Of a stretch of DNA of 52,827 nt, positions 32,071-40,039 are shown in pieces. Position numbers and translations under genes: made by a program. The stretch covers positions 1 through 52,827 of the forward strand of contig JBBQWR010000043.1 in NCBI GenBank assembly GCA_038210495.1, in the 5' to 3' direction. The notes beneath the pieces are model-generated. The model worked only from the letters and a program-made list of their open reading frames with translations, did not search any database and had not been told where the DNA came from. The DNA is from JBBQWR01 sp038210495 (lineage in GTDB: Bacteria; Planctomycetota; Planctomycetia; Pirellulales; DATAWG01). Positions within the stretch are counted from its first letter, which is position 1. Each line of letters begins with the position of its first letter.

Positions 32071-33321
32071 TTACACGAACCGATTGGCCCGATCGGCTGT
32101 CCGCCGGTCGAGGAACTTCGGTCGCTTCACGCCGCTGGGCGTCTTCGGGCTGACTTTGAAGAACTCGGCGATTCGGTTGACCACGGCCCGCTGCTCGAGT
32201 ACGCGAAGCTCGGGGAAAATTGGAATGGCCAGCGTCTGAGCCGCCGCCCGTTCCGACTCGGGCAAGCTCCCTTTCGGGTAGCCCAACGAGCTGTAGCACT
32301 CTTGCTCGTGAAGTCCCAGCGGATAATAGATTTCCGAGCCAATCTTCGCCGTCGTCAGGTGAGCTCGCAGCGCGTCGCGCCGGCCGTCCGGCACGCGAAT
32401 CACGAATTGATTCCACACGTGGCGGCGCTGAGGCGCGGTAACGGGCAACGACAGGATTTGATCGAGCCCATGCTCGCAAAATAGCTCGATATAAAATTCG
32501 GCGTTCGCCCGGCGGAGCTGCGCCCAACGATTGAGATGCGGCAATTTCACGTTCAGCACGGCGGCTTGAATCGAATCGAGCCGGCTGTTAATCCCCACGA
32601 CTTTGTGAAAATAGCGCGGCTCCATGCCGTGAGCCCGCAAGAGCTTCAGCCGCGCCACCAGTTCGTCGCTATCGGTGGTCAGCATGCCTCCGTCGCCGAA
32701 ACCGCCCAGATTCTTGGTCGGATAGAAGCTGAAGCAGCCCATGTCGCCGATCGCTCCCGCCGATCGATCTCCCAAACCGGCCCCGATCGCCTGGGCCGCG
32801 TCTTCAATCACCGGCAAGTTGTGAGCAGCGGCCACCGCGCGGATCGCGTCCATATCGGCGCACTGTCCGAACAGATGCACCGGAATGATGGCCTTGGTTG
32901 CGGGCGTGATTCGCGCCGCGATCGCGGCCGGATCGAGGTTGTAGGTCACCGGCTCGATGTCGACAAACACCGGCACGGCGCCCAGTCGCGATACGGCGCT
33001 AGCCGTGGCAAAAAAAGTAAAGCTGGGCACGATCACTTCATCGCCCGGTTTGATTTCAATGGCCATGAGAGCCAAGAGCAGCGCATCGCTTCCCGAGGCG
33101 CACCCGATGGCATGTTTGGCGCCCGTGTAGCTGGCAATGCCCTGCTCGAGCTGGTCGCAGTCTGGTCCCATTATGAACCGGCCCGATTCGCAGACCCGGT
33201 CGATGGCGGCCCGAATCGTTTCCCGAAGCGGCTCGTATTGCCGCTGCATGTCGAGAAGCGGAACGGCGGGAAGCGGCGCCTCGTGCGCAGCATGACTATT
33301 TTTGCGAGAGGATCCATCCAT
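32071..33321 (-). CDS. DegT/DnrJ/EryC1 PLP sugar aminotransferase (2)
   Basis: A 416-residue PLP aminotransferase. The PLP lysine is K203 in SFYPTKNLGGFGDGG. Other parts are VPLLDMQRQYEPLRE, GCASGSDALLLALMAI, VPSFTFFATASAV, PVHLFGQCADMD and VIEDAAQAIGA. The PTKNLGGFGD form is that of the WbpE/ArnB-like group acting on UDP-3-keto sugars. It carries an extra C-terminal tail of about 30 basic residues (SPKTPSGVKRPKFLDRRTA). The frame is open from 33597, but the ATG at 33321 has AGGAG 8 bases upstream and starts the family homology. It is a second aminotransferase of the surface-sugar region. Confidence 0.92.
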   Translation of the reverse strand: MDGSSRKNSHAAHEAPLPAVPLLDMQRQYEPLRETIRAAIDRVCESGRFIMGPDCDQLEQGIASYTGAKHAIGCASGSDALLLALMAIEIKPGDEVIVPSFTFFATASAVSRLGAVPVFVDIEPVTYNLDPAAIAARITPATKAIIPVHLFGQCADMDAIRAVAAAHNLPVIEDAAQAIGAGLGDRSAGAIGDMGCFSFYPTKNLGGFGDGGMLTTDSDELVARLKLLRAHGMEPRYFHKVVGINSRLDSIQAAVLNVKLPHLNRWAQLRRANAEFYIELFCEHGLDQILSLPVTAPQRRHVWNQFVIRVPDGRRDALRAHLTTAKIGSEIYYPLGLHEQECYSSLGYPKGSLPESERAAAQTLAIPIFPELRVLEQRAVVNRIAEFFKVSPKTPSGVKRPKFLDRRTADRANRFV

Positions 33322-33749
33322 GGATGACTCTCCTTTCTCGGCTTGAGTTTTTCGCGAATCCGCAGTCGATTGCGGCGTGATGTGTGGGGCAAAGTTATGG
33401 ACAATGGCTAGGTGCGTCAAGGGGAAATGACCAGCGCGTTCGGTGCGCTTAGAACGTCGCGAGGAGAAGCGTGTCAGTTTGATTGATTCTTCCCGAATGG
33501 GCGCCACTGGCTCAGCCGGCGCCGTTTGCAATCGGGTCGTGACGACTGCAAAACACGCCCCGGGGCCGTCAGCGAGGACGCATCCAGCCCCGGCCACCCA
33601 AAGTATTGTTAGGCCCTCTAAATTGACTTTCGACCCGTCAATCCTTTACATTGAGCTTGCCTTCGGGCTCCCACCGATCAATTTTGCTCCGGTAACTTGC
33701 CGGCGCCCCGCCATCATCCTGCGTTCCGTCCAACTCCGGGGAGTTTCCC
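33322..33749. other. divergent intergenic region, 428 bases
   Basis: It lies between the leftward aminotransferase and the rightward DUF1501 gene. It holds copy B of the GAGGACGC/TTGTTAG element (33563-33618) and the palindromic word GGCGCC twice (about 33498 and 33519). No gene is seen; the upstream open frame of the aminotransferase ends here without family similarity. Confidence 0.5.
33563..33618. repeat. GAGGACGC/TTGTTAG dispersed element, copy B
   Basis: CAGCGAGGACGCATCCAGCC, then CCGGCCACCC, then TATTGTTAGGCCCTC. It shares the order and spacing of these words with 1403-1450 and 50684-50737, and lies 130 bases before the DUF1501 ATG. Confidence 0.6.
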
Positions 33750-35111
33750 ATGTTCCGCGTTCACGCCGGCCGCACGCGATCGTATTGCGATGGACTCAGT
33801 CGCCGCAGCTTTTTGCAACTGGGCGTGGCGGGGATGGCTTCGGTCGGATTGAGCGACGTGCTCCGTGCGAAGGCCGAGTCGACCGCCGCCGGTCAAGCGA
33901 AGAAAGACACCTCCGTGATTCTGCTCTGGCTCGACGGCGGGCCGAGCCACATCGACATGTACGACCTGAAGCCCGAGGCGCCGCCCGAATATCGCGGCAT
34001 CTGGCGGCCCATCAAGACCAATGTGTCGGGCATCGAGATTAGCGAAATGCTACCTCGCCAAGCGGCGGTCGCCGACAAGTTCTCCATCGTCCGCTCGCTG
34101 TACCACAACGATGGCGACCACTTTGGCGGCGCCCACCGGATGCTCACCGGTCGATCCGGAGCCAACGGCGGCGATCAGATGGCGAAATACCCGGGCATCG
34201 GCGCCATCGCCGGCAAAGTCTGCGGGGCTCGCAAACCGGGCATGCCGGCCCAGGCCGCGATCCCCTACGCCTCGACGGTCGGTCTGCGGCCCGGCTACTT
34301 CAGTGGCAATTACCTCGGTCGCGAGTTCAGTCCGTTCGAGACCGATGGCGACCCGAACGATCCCAATTTCAAGGTCGGCAACTTTCAGTTGCCGCCAGAA
34401 CTGACGCTCGATCGGCTGGAAAACCGCCGCGCGCTTCGCCAGCACTTCGACCGCCTCCGCACTGCGGGCGACCTGTCGGGCACGATGGACGCGATGGACA
34501 AGTTTCAGCGCCAAGCGTTCGAGTTCATCTCGGGCGACACGGCCCGAAAGGCGTTCGATCTTCAATCGGAACCGGCCGAACTCCGCGAAAAATATGGCCG
34601 CAACAATTGGGGCCAGAGCACGCTGCTTGCCCGGCGATTGGTCGAGGCCGGCGCGACGTTCGTCAGCGTTCACTATGGCGGCTGGGACCATCACTGGAAT
34701 CTGCAGCCCGGCTACGACGACTTTTTGCCCAAGCTCGACGCGGCAGTCTCCACATTGTTCGAGGACCTGAGTCAGCGCGGCCTGCACGAAAAGGTGCTGG
34801 TCGTGATGTGCGGCGAGTTCGGTCGCACGCCGCGGATGAACGACGGCGCCGGCAAGGGCACGCCCGGTCGCGACCACTGGGGCAACGCCATGTTCTGCCT
34901 GATGGGCGGCGGTGGGGTGAAAGGAGGCCGGATCGTCGGCTCGACCAATCGCCTCGGCGAGGCCCCAAAAGATCGGCCCGTCACGCCGCAAGACATCCAC
35001 GCCACGATCTACAACGTGCTGGGCGTCGACCCGCATTGCAAGTTCTTGAACCATTCGGGCCGCCCCATCCCAGCGGTCGACACGGGCGAGTCGATCGGCG
35101 AATTGTTTTAG
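33750..35111 (+). CDS. DUF1501 domain protein (Tat-exported)
   Basis: A 453-residue planctomycete DUF1501 protein. A twin-arginine signal, SRRSFLQLGVAGMASVG, is at residues 18-34, so it is probably folded before export. The domain belongs to the alkaline-phosphatase/sulfatase superfamily and shows LLWLDGGPSHIDMYDLKP, RSLYHNDGDHFGGAHRMLTG, HYGGWDHHWN, VVMCGEFGRTPRMN and GRDHWGNAMFCLMGGG, with many metal-ligand-like His and Asp. It is usually paired with a PSCyt1/DUF1549/DUF1553 cytochrome-like protein, but no such gene is adjacent. GGGGAG lies 7 bases before the ATG. Its biochemical role is unknown. Confidence 0.92.
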   Translation: MFRVHAGRTRSYCDGLSRRSFLQLGVAGMASVGLSDVLRAKAESTAAGQAKKDTSVILLWLDGGPSHIDMYDLKPEAPPEYRGIWRPIKTNVSGIEISEMLPRQAAVADKFSIVRSLYHNDGDHFGGAHRMLTGRSGANGGDQMAKYPGIGAIAGKVCGARKPGMPAQAAIPYASTVGLRPGYFSGNYLGREFSPFETDGDPNDPNFKVGNFQLPPELTLDRLENRRALRQHFDRLRTAGDLSGTMDAMDKFQRQAFEFISGDTARKAFDLQSEPAELREKYGRNNWGQSTLLARRLVEAGATFVSVHYGGWDHHWNLQPGYDDFLPKLDAAVSTLFEDLSQRGLHEKVLVVMCGEFGRTPRMNDGAGKGTPGRDHWGNAMFCLMGGGGVKGGRIVGSTNRLGEAPKDRPVTPQDIHATIYNVLGVDPHCKFLNHSGRPIPAVDTGESIGELF

Positions 35112-35137
35112 TATTGGGGCGTCCCACTTTGCTGGGA

Positions 35138-35596
35138 TTGAGTCACCGGCTGGGAAGACTAGAGATTCGCCGCTCGGCTAAAACGGGGTCGAACGCCACC
35201 ACCATCAAAACTAGCTTCCAATTCAGCCTGCGGACGTTGCTGATCGTGGTGGGAGGATTGGCGGCGGCATGCGCTTTCTGCGCCCTCGTCATGCGCGAAT
35301 GGCAATTGGTCAATCAGCGTCAATGGTTTATGCATGCGCACAGCCGCGACTTTTTCTGGACAGGCTCTGACGTTAACTCAGTCAATTGCCTTAGGAGGAT
35401 TCTGGGAGACTCCTCGCAACGATCGCTTTATATTCCGTTGGACACAAGCAAGGATGTACGCAGACAGGCCACCGAGTTGTTTCCCGAGGCAGTGATTGCC
35501 GCGAAAAATCCTGACTATCCATGGGACTACCGAGGGGTGGATTCAAAGGCGCCACCGTTTATTCCGTTTCCGGAAGAATCATCCCAGTCTCGATAA
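35138..35596 (+). CDS. short 'FSLRTLL' type membrane protein
   Basis: About 152 residues. The frame carries FQFSLRTLLIVVGGLAAACAFC, a membrane helix preceded by the FSLRTLL signature that I know from many short planctomycete proteins, followed by a soluble domain of about 100 residues (REWQLVNQRQ and so on). No ATG opens it. TTG codons at 35114 and 35138 are the candidates; 35138 is a guess. The frame overlaps DUF1501 upstream only as a shadow. It has no known function and may be cotranscribed with DUF1501. Confidence 0.55.
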   Translation: MSHRLGRLEIRRSAKTGSNATTIKTSFQFSLRTLLIVVGGLAAACAFCALVMREWQLVNQRQWFMHAHSRDFFWTGSDVNSVNCLRRILGDSSQRSLYIPLDTSKDVRRQATELFPEAVIAAKNPDYPWDYRGVDSKAPPFIPFPEESSQSR

Positions 35597-35728
35597 GTGG
35601 CCAGCACACGACCTTCAGCCGCTACCCGCTAGCGTTCCATCACGTTTCTTGCCGCAGGTTTTTGATACGATGAGCAATTGGCCGCCACCGGCGCATTATG
35701 TGTCGCATCTTGTTTCAGGAATCCCGGA

Positions 35729-36925
35729 ATGTCGGACGAGTCGTTTGATGAATTGGCTGCGTCGCTGAAGACGGGCGGCCCGGCGGCGGCGCTGGAACGC
35801 TTGGCCGAGACGTTCCGGCGGAAGGAGGAGTATCACGCCCTCTTCGACGCCCGGCTGATGCAGACTCGCTATCGCCTAGGACTGCCGATCATTTTGACAA
35901 CGCGGCTGGAGGACTTGGCCGAGCCGCTGCGCGGCAAGGTCGAGGACGCTTATCTCGAAGCGTGCCGCGAGGCGGGCTGGCTGCTGTGGAATCAGGGCAA
36001 GCTGCGCGAGGCGTGGATGTATTTGCGTCCGCTCGGCGAGAACCCCGCCGTGGCCGCTTCGCTCGAAAAGATCGAACCGACCGAAGATAATCGAAACACG
36101 CTGATCGAATTGGCCATGCAAGAGGCCATCGCCCCGGCGCTGGGTTTCAAATGGATCCTCAAGGAATACGGCACGTGCAACGCGATCACGACGTTCGATT
36201 CCGAGATGCCTCGCCATAGCCGAGTTCAACAGCAAACTGCGGCCGGTCATCTCGTGCGGCAACTGCATCGCGATCTGGTGGCCAACGTCGGCGCCGACAT
36301 CGCCAAGCGCGAAGGCGCGGCGCCCGACTCGAAGTATTTGCTCGAGATGATTGTCGCCCGCGATTGGCTGTTCGCCGACAATAGTTACCACACCGATACT
36401 TCGCATCTGGCGGCCACGGTGCGGATCGCGCGGATCGTCGAGGACCCGGAAATCTTGCGGCTGGCTCGCGATCTGACCGAATACGGCCGCCGCTTAAGCC
36501 AGACGTTTCAACTCGAAGGGGATGAGCCGTTCGAAGATGTCTATCCCAGCCACGGTTTGTTCTTCGCCGCTCAATTAGGCGAAAACATCGCCGAAGCCCT
36601 GGAGTATTTTCGTCAGCGGGCCGACAGCGCGCCCGCCGAGGAGGTCGGACCCGCGGCGGCCGAAGTGTATCTCGTGCTGCTGGTGCGCCTCGGCCGGCTG
36701 CGCGAAGCGCTCGACGCCCATGTGCGATTGCTGTCCGGTAACGTGGCGCTGATGGGGTTTGCCCCCACACTGCTCGAATTGGCGCAGCTGGCAGGGGGCT
36801 ACGATCGATTGATGACCGTCAGCCGCGAGCGCAATGATTTGCTCGGCTACACAGCCGCGCTCGTCGCAAAATCGCAAACCGCCCCTGGCGCCGCCAGCGA
36901 TGCCCCCTCGATCGGCGTTCGTTGA
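35729..36925 (+). CDS. conserved hypothetical protein, helical repeats
   Basis: A 398-residue cytosolic protein without a signal or membrane segment. It looks all-helical: AALERLAETFRRKEEYHALFDARLMQTRYRLG near the start and VGPAAAEVYLVLLVRLGRLREALDAHVRLL near the end, the latter resembling TPR-type helices. A middle region is richer in His and acidic residues (KYLLEMIVARDWLFADNSYHTDTSHLAATVRI). I do not recognise a named family. I chose the ATG at 35729 (MSDESFDELA) over the upstream ATG at 35678 because AGGA precedes it and residues before it look non-coding. A role in scaffolding is possible but unsupported. Confidence 0.75.
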   Translation: MSDESFDELAASLKTGGPAAALERLAETFRRKEEYHALFDARLMQTRYRLGLPIILTTRLEDLAEPLRGKVEDAYLEACREAGWLLWNQGKLREAWMYLRPLGENPAVAASLEKIEPTEDNRNTLIELAMQEAIAPALGFKWILKEYGTCNAITTFDSEMPRHSRVQQQTAAGHLVRQLHRDLVANVGADIAKREGAAPDSKYLLEMIVARDWLFADNSYHTDTSHLAATVRIARIVEDPEILRLARDLTEYGRRLSQTFQLEGDEPFEDVYPSHGLFFAAQLGENIAEALEYFRQRADSAPAEEVGPAAAEVYLVLLVRLGRLREALDAHVRLLSGNVALMGFAPTLLELAQLAGGYDRLMTVSRERNDLLGYTAALVAKSQTAPGAASDAPSIGVR

Positions 36926-36999
36926 CTGGTCGCCGGTCGCCCCTAGAATATGATCGGTCTCGGTTGGCTGACCGTGCAGATGAGATTGGACCACGAAGG

Positions 37000-37112
37000 C
37001 TCGAAGACATGAAGGACGAGGAAGGTTATCGACAGGATTAACATGATTTCCAGGATTAAAGAATTGGCAAAGCCAATTTAAAAACAATCCTGAAAATCCT
37101 GTTAATCCTGTC
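37000..37112. repeat. AATCCTGTN nonamer composite element, copy 1
   Basis: GACGAGGAAGGTTATCGACAGGATTAAC leads into CAGGATTAA units, a centre TTGGCAAAGCCAA, and inverse units AATCCTGAA, AATCCTGTT and AATCCTGTC. The halves can pair over most of their length. The element lies between the helical protein and the GT2 gene. Related copies are at 37890-38003 and 42236-42330. Confidence 0.8.
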
Positions 37113-37151
37113 TAAAAAGTCTTCGTGCTAAACTAGTGAAAGGCAGGTTGG

Positions 37152-37889
37152 ATGTCGCATCGATTTTTGACGGCGCTGCCAGTTTACAATGAGGTGAATC
37201 ATGTCACTGCGGTGCTGGATGAAGTGCTGAAGTACAGCCCTCATGTGCTGGTGGTGGACGACGGTTCGACCGATGGCACTGGGCAGGTGCTCGCGGCCCG
37301 CGACGATGTCGCCCGGGTGAAGCACGAGCAAAATCGGGGCTACGGCGCCGCCCTCCGCTCCGCATTCGAATACGCGCTGGAGCACAGCTACGACACGCTG
37401 GTGACGATCGACTGCGACGGCCAGCACACGCCGCAGCGGATTCCGCTGTTCGTCGAGGCTTGCCAAGGCGATGTCGATATCGTGTCGGGCAGTCGCTATC
37501 TGGAGCAGTTCGACAAAGACAGTCTGCCCCCCGCCGATCGCCGCCGGATCAATCAGCAGATCACCGTCGAGATGAATCGCCGCTTGGGGCTTCATCTGAC
37601 CGATGCGTTTTGCGGATTCAAGGCCTACAGCGCCCGGTCGCTGCCCACGTTCGACATCACGGAGCCCGGTTACGCGATGCCCTTGCAACTCTGGGTGCAA
37701 GCGGCCTGTGCGAAGCTGAAAATCGTCGAATTAGCCGTGCCCTTGATTTACCTCGAAGAGCCCCGTTCCTTCGGCGGATCGCTCGACGACGCGAAAACGC
37801 GACTAGCCTACTATCACGAGATCATCGATCGCAGCCTCGCGACCGTCGAAGCCCAAACCGGCTGCTTCGCTACGCCTGCCGATGATTAA
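37152..37889 (+). CDS. family 2 glycosyltransferase (dolichyl-phosphate mannosyltransferase-like)
   Basis: A 245-residue GT2 enzyme of the polyprenyl-phosphate glycosyltransferase type. Motifs are FLTALPVYNEVNHV, VLVVDDGSTDGTGQVL, RGYGAALRSAFEYAL, the metal-binding DxD TIDCDGQHTP, DIVSGSRYLEQF and DAFCGFKAYSARSL. It has no membrane segments. It is isolated between two copies of the nonamer composite element and is not part of the 24-33 kb cluster. Acceptor and donor are unknown. Confidence 0.9.
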   Translation: MSHRFLTALPVYNEVNHVTAVLDEVLKYSPHVLVVDDGSTDGTGQVLAARDDVARVKHEQNRGYGAALRSAFEYALEHSYDTLVTIDCDGQHTPQRIPLFVEACQGDVDIVSGSRYLEQFDKDSLPPADRRRINQQITVEMNRRLGLHLTDAFCGFKAYSARSLPTFDITEPGYAMPLQLWVQAACAKLKIVELAVPLIYLEEPRSFGGSLDDAKTRLAYYHEIIDRSLATVEAQTGCFATPADD

Positions 37890-38003
37890 ATCACGAGGAC
37901 GCGACGAAGAGGGAGGTTAGACAGGATTAACAGGATTTTCAAGATTAAAAAAACGGCGAAGCCGGATTCGAAAAATCATGAAAATCCTGTCAATCCTGTC
38001 TAG
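37890..38003. repeat. AATCCTGTN nonamer composite element, copy 2
   Basis: ACGAGGACGCGACGAAGAGG leads to TTAGACAGGATTAAC units, a centre GGCGAAGCCGG, and inverse units AATCCTGTC. The outer ends TAGACAGGATT and AATCCTGTCTA are exact inverses. It begins at the stop of the GT2 gene. Confidence 0.82.
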
Positions 38004-38263
38004 CATTCTTCGTCTGTCGAGGCTCAGCGGTCCGAAGCGCAGCTCGATTCATCCTGTCTAATTCTTACAATCCGTTTCCCTTCGCGCCGAGGTCGATCGA
38101 AACCGCGATGGCCCATCCGATTGAGGGCTTCTGACGAGCCGTTTTCGTGTAAAATCGATGAGTTGAGGTGGCGGCGATTCCAGTGGGCCCTCGACCCAGG
38201 TTGTTCGATTGGCCGCCAAGTCGCGGATATCTTCTACCGCCAATAATCCACAGCTAACCGACC

Positions 38264-39916
38264 GTGATTATCGACGCCTTGGACTCATCCGCCCGCTTGA
38301 CTTCTCCCCCGCCACGTCCGGCCGATCCGTTGACTGCTCCGCGCGCCAGCGGGGCGAAGCTGATCGAGCCGCCGCTCGGCGCCGCGCTCAGGCTTGCAGC
38401 GGCCAATCGCGAGCGGCTGTTGATGTCGGATTACGACTTCAACGGTTGTTCGCTCGCCAAGCTGGCCAATCGCTCGCGCGAGCAACTGGTGACCGCCGCG
38501 CTGCGATACACGAGATCGTTCTGCGACGTTCCCGACCCGCCCCGCGCGCCGACGGCTCTGTTTCTGGCCGGGCATCAGCCCGAGCTGTTTCATCCGGGCG
38601 TGTGGCTGAAAAACTTCGTGCTCGATCGACTCGCTCGCCAATCCGGCGGTCTCGCGATCAATCTCGTGATCGACAGCGATACGATCAAGAGCTCGTCGCT
38701 GCGAGTTCCCGGGGGCGCCGCCGAGCATCCGACGGCCGAGTCGATTCTATTCGATCGACCGACGGCCGAGATTCCATTTCAAGCCCGGACGATTCAAGAT
38801 CGAGCGATTTTCGAGAGTTTTGGCTGTCGAGCCGCGGAGCGATTGGCGCCGCTCGTGCCCCATCCGTTGCTCGAGGAATTCTGGCCAACGGTGGTCGAAA
38901 ATTCGCGGCGCACGAGCAACATCGGCGAATGTTTCGCTCAGTCGCGCCGGCAGTGGGAAGGCCGGTTCGGGCTGACCACGCTAGAACTGCCGCAGAGCGC
39001 CGTGTGCAACTTGGATTCGTTCTATTGGGTCATTGCGCACTTGTCGTCGCACCTGCCGCGGCTGTGGGAGGTATACAATTCCGCGCTTTCCGACTATCGC
39101 CGGGAGCACCACATTCGCAGCCACGCTCATCCGGCGCCCGAGTTGGCAATCGACGGCTGTTGGCTCGAGGCCCCGTTTTGGATTTGGACCGACGCCGATC
39201 CCCGTCGCCGGCGCGTGTTCATCTGCCCACGCGGCGACGAGCTGCGACTCTCGGATCGCGAGGGCTTGGAAATCTTGCTGCCGCTCACGCCGGAGTGCGA
39301 AGGGGGCGCCGCCGTCGAGCGGCTCCGCGAACTCGAAGGCCAGGGCATTCACCTCCGCAGCCGGGCCCTGCTCACGACGCTCGTCGCGCGGCTGCTCTTG
39401 GGCGATATGTTCCTGCATGGCATCGGCGGCGCCAAGTACGACCGGCTTACGGATACCATCATCGAGCGGTTCTTCGGCATCCAGCCGCCGCAGTACATGG
39501 TCGTCTCCGGCACGCTGCACTTGCCGATCGAGCATTCGACCGTGGCGCCCGTGGATTTGCAAAACGCGGAGCGCGGCCTGCGCGAGCTAACCTTTCATCC
39601 GGAACAGTTCCTCGATAACCAAAACAACGACGCCGGCAGCGATGCCTCCAATTGGATCGCCGAGAAGCAGCGCCGGATCAACCAGCCGGTTGGGCCGCGA
39701 CAGGCCCGCGAGCGCTGTCGCGCGATTCGCCGCGCGAACGAGGAGCTTCAGCCGTGGGTCGCACGGCGTCGGGCCGAGATGAACGCCCAAGTCGACTCGC
39801 TCGCGCGGAAATTGCGCAGCGAAGCGATCCTCTCCTCGCGCGAGTATGCGTTCTGTTTGTATCCCGAAAAAACTTTGCAGAAATTCCTACTGGAAATTCC
39901 GGGGGAGGCGCTTTAA
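38264..39916 (+). CDS. uncharacterised protein with weak BshC-like features
   Basis: A 550-residue cytosolic protein. The segment ALFLAGHQPELFHPGVWLKNFVLDRLA resembles the substrate-loop region of BshC, the bacillithiol-forming cysteine ligase (there GQQAGLFTGPLYT). A central region with LRSRALLTTLVARLLLGDMFLHGIGGAKYD is highly patterned. The C-terminal 100 residues are Arg/Glu-rich helical (QARERCRAIRRANEEL). I cannot name the family with confidence. No bacillithiol partner genes (bshA, bshB) are nearby. The start is GTG at 38264 without a clear Shine-Dalgarno sequence. The frame is one clean open reading frame. Confidence 0.7.
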   Translation: MIIDALDSSARLTSPPPRPADPLTAPRASGAKLIEPPLGAALRLAAANRERLLMSDYDFNGCSLAKLANRSREQLVTAALRYTRSFCDVPDPPRAPTALFLAGHQPELFHPGVWLKNFVLDRLARQSGGLAINLVIDSDTIKSSSLRVPGGAAEHPTAESILFDRPTAEIPFQARTIQDRAIFESFGCRAAERLAPLVPHPLLEEFWPTVVENSRRTSNIGECFAQSRRQWEGRFGLTTLELPQSAVCNLDSFYWVIAHLSSHLPRLWEVYNSALSDYRREHHIRSHAHPAPELAIDGCWLEAPFWIWTDADPRRRRVFICPRGDELRLSDREGLEILLPLTPECEGGAAVERLRELEGQGIHLRSRALLTTLVARLLLGDMFLHGIGGAKYDRLTDTIIERFFGIQPPQYMVVSGTLHLPIEHSTVAPVDLQNAERGLRELTFHPEQFLDNQNNDAGSDASNWIAEKQRRINQPVGPRQARERCRAIRRANEELQPWVARRRAEMNAQVDSLARKLRSEAILSSREYAFCLYPEKTLQKFLLEIPGEAL

Positions 39917-39956
39917 GTTATACGCTAGCAGGAAGCTTTTGACGGATCGAAGTCTT

Positions 39957-40021
39957 AGAGCCTATCCGAGTACAATCCGAAGAGAGGGGGACAGTCCCCG
40001 ACGGTGCTTTCGGATAGCTCT
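39957..40021. repeat. nested palindrome with GGGGACAGTCCCC centre
   Basis: Outer arms GAGCCTATCCGA and TCGGATAGCTCTC pair with one bulge, and the inner GGGGACAGTCCCC forms a second stem. It ends less than 20 bases before the ATG at 40040 and just ahead of the GGAAGG ribosome binding site, so it would form the 5' leader of that gene. The plan matches 27674-27738. Confidence 0.75.
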
Positions 40022-40039
40022 CATCAGGAAGGATTCAGG

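Noticed and set aside
33322..33597. N-terminal extension of the second DegT frame
   Set aside because: The ATG at 33321 has AGGAG at good spacing and starts the family homology. The upstream part looks like intergenic DNA.
34607..35111. First part of the 329-residue frame ending at 35596
   Set aside because: It is an Arg-rich shadow of DUF1501. Only the part after 35114 looks like a gene.
37000..38003. Nonamer elements as a CRISPR-like or integron structure
   Set aside because: Repeats are contiguous 9-nt units within hairpins, not spaced by unique sequence, and there is no integrase or cas gene nearby.
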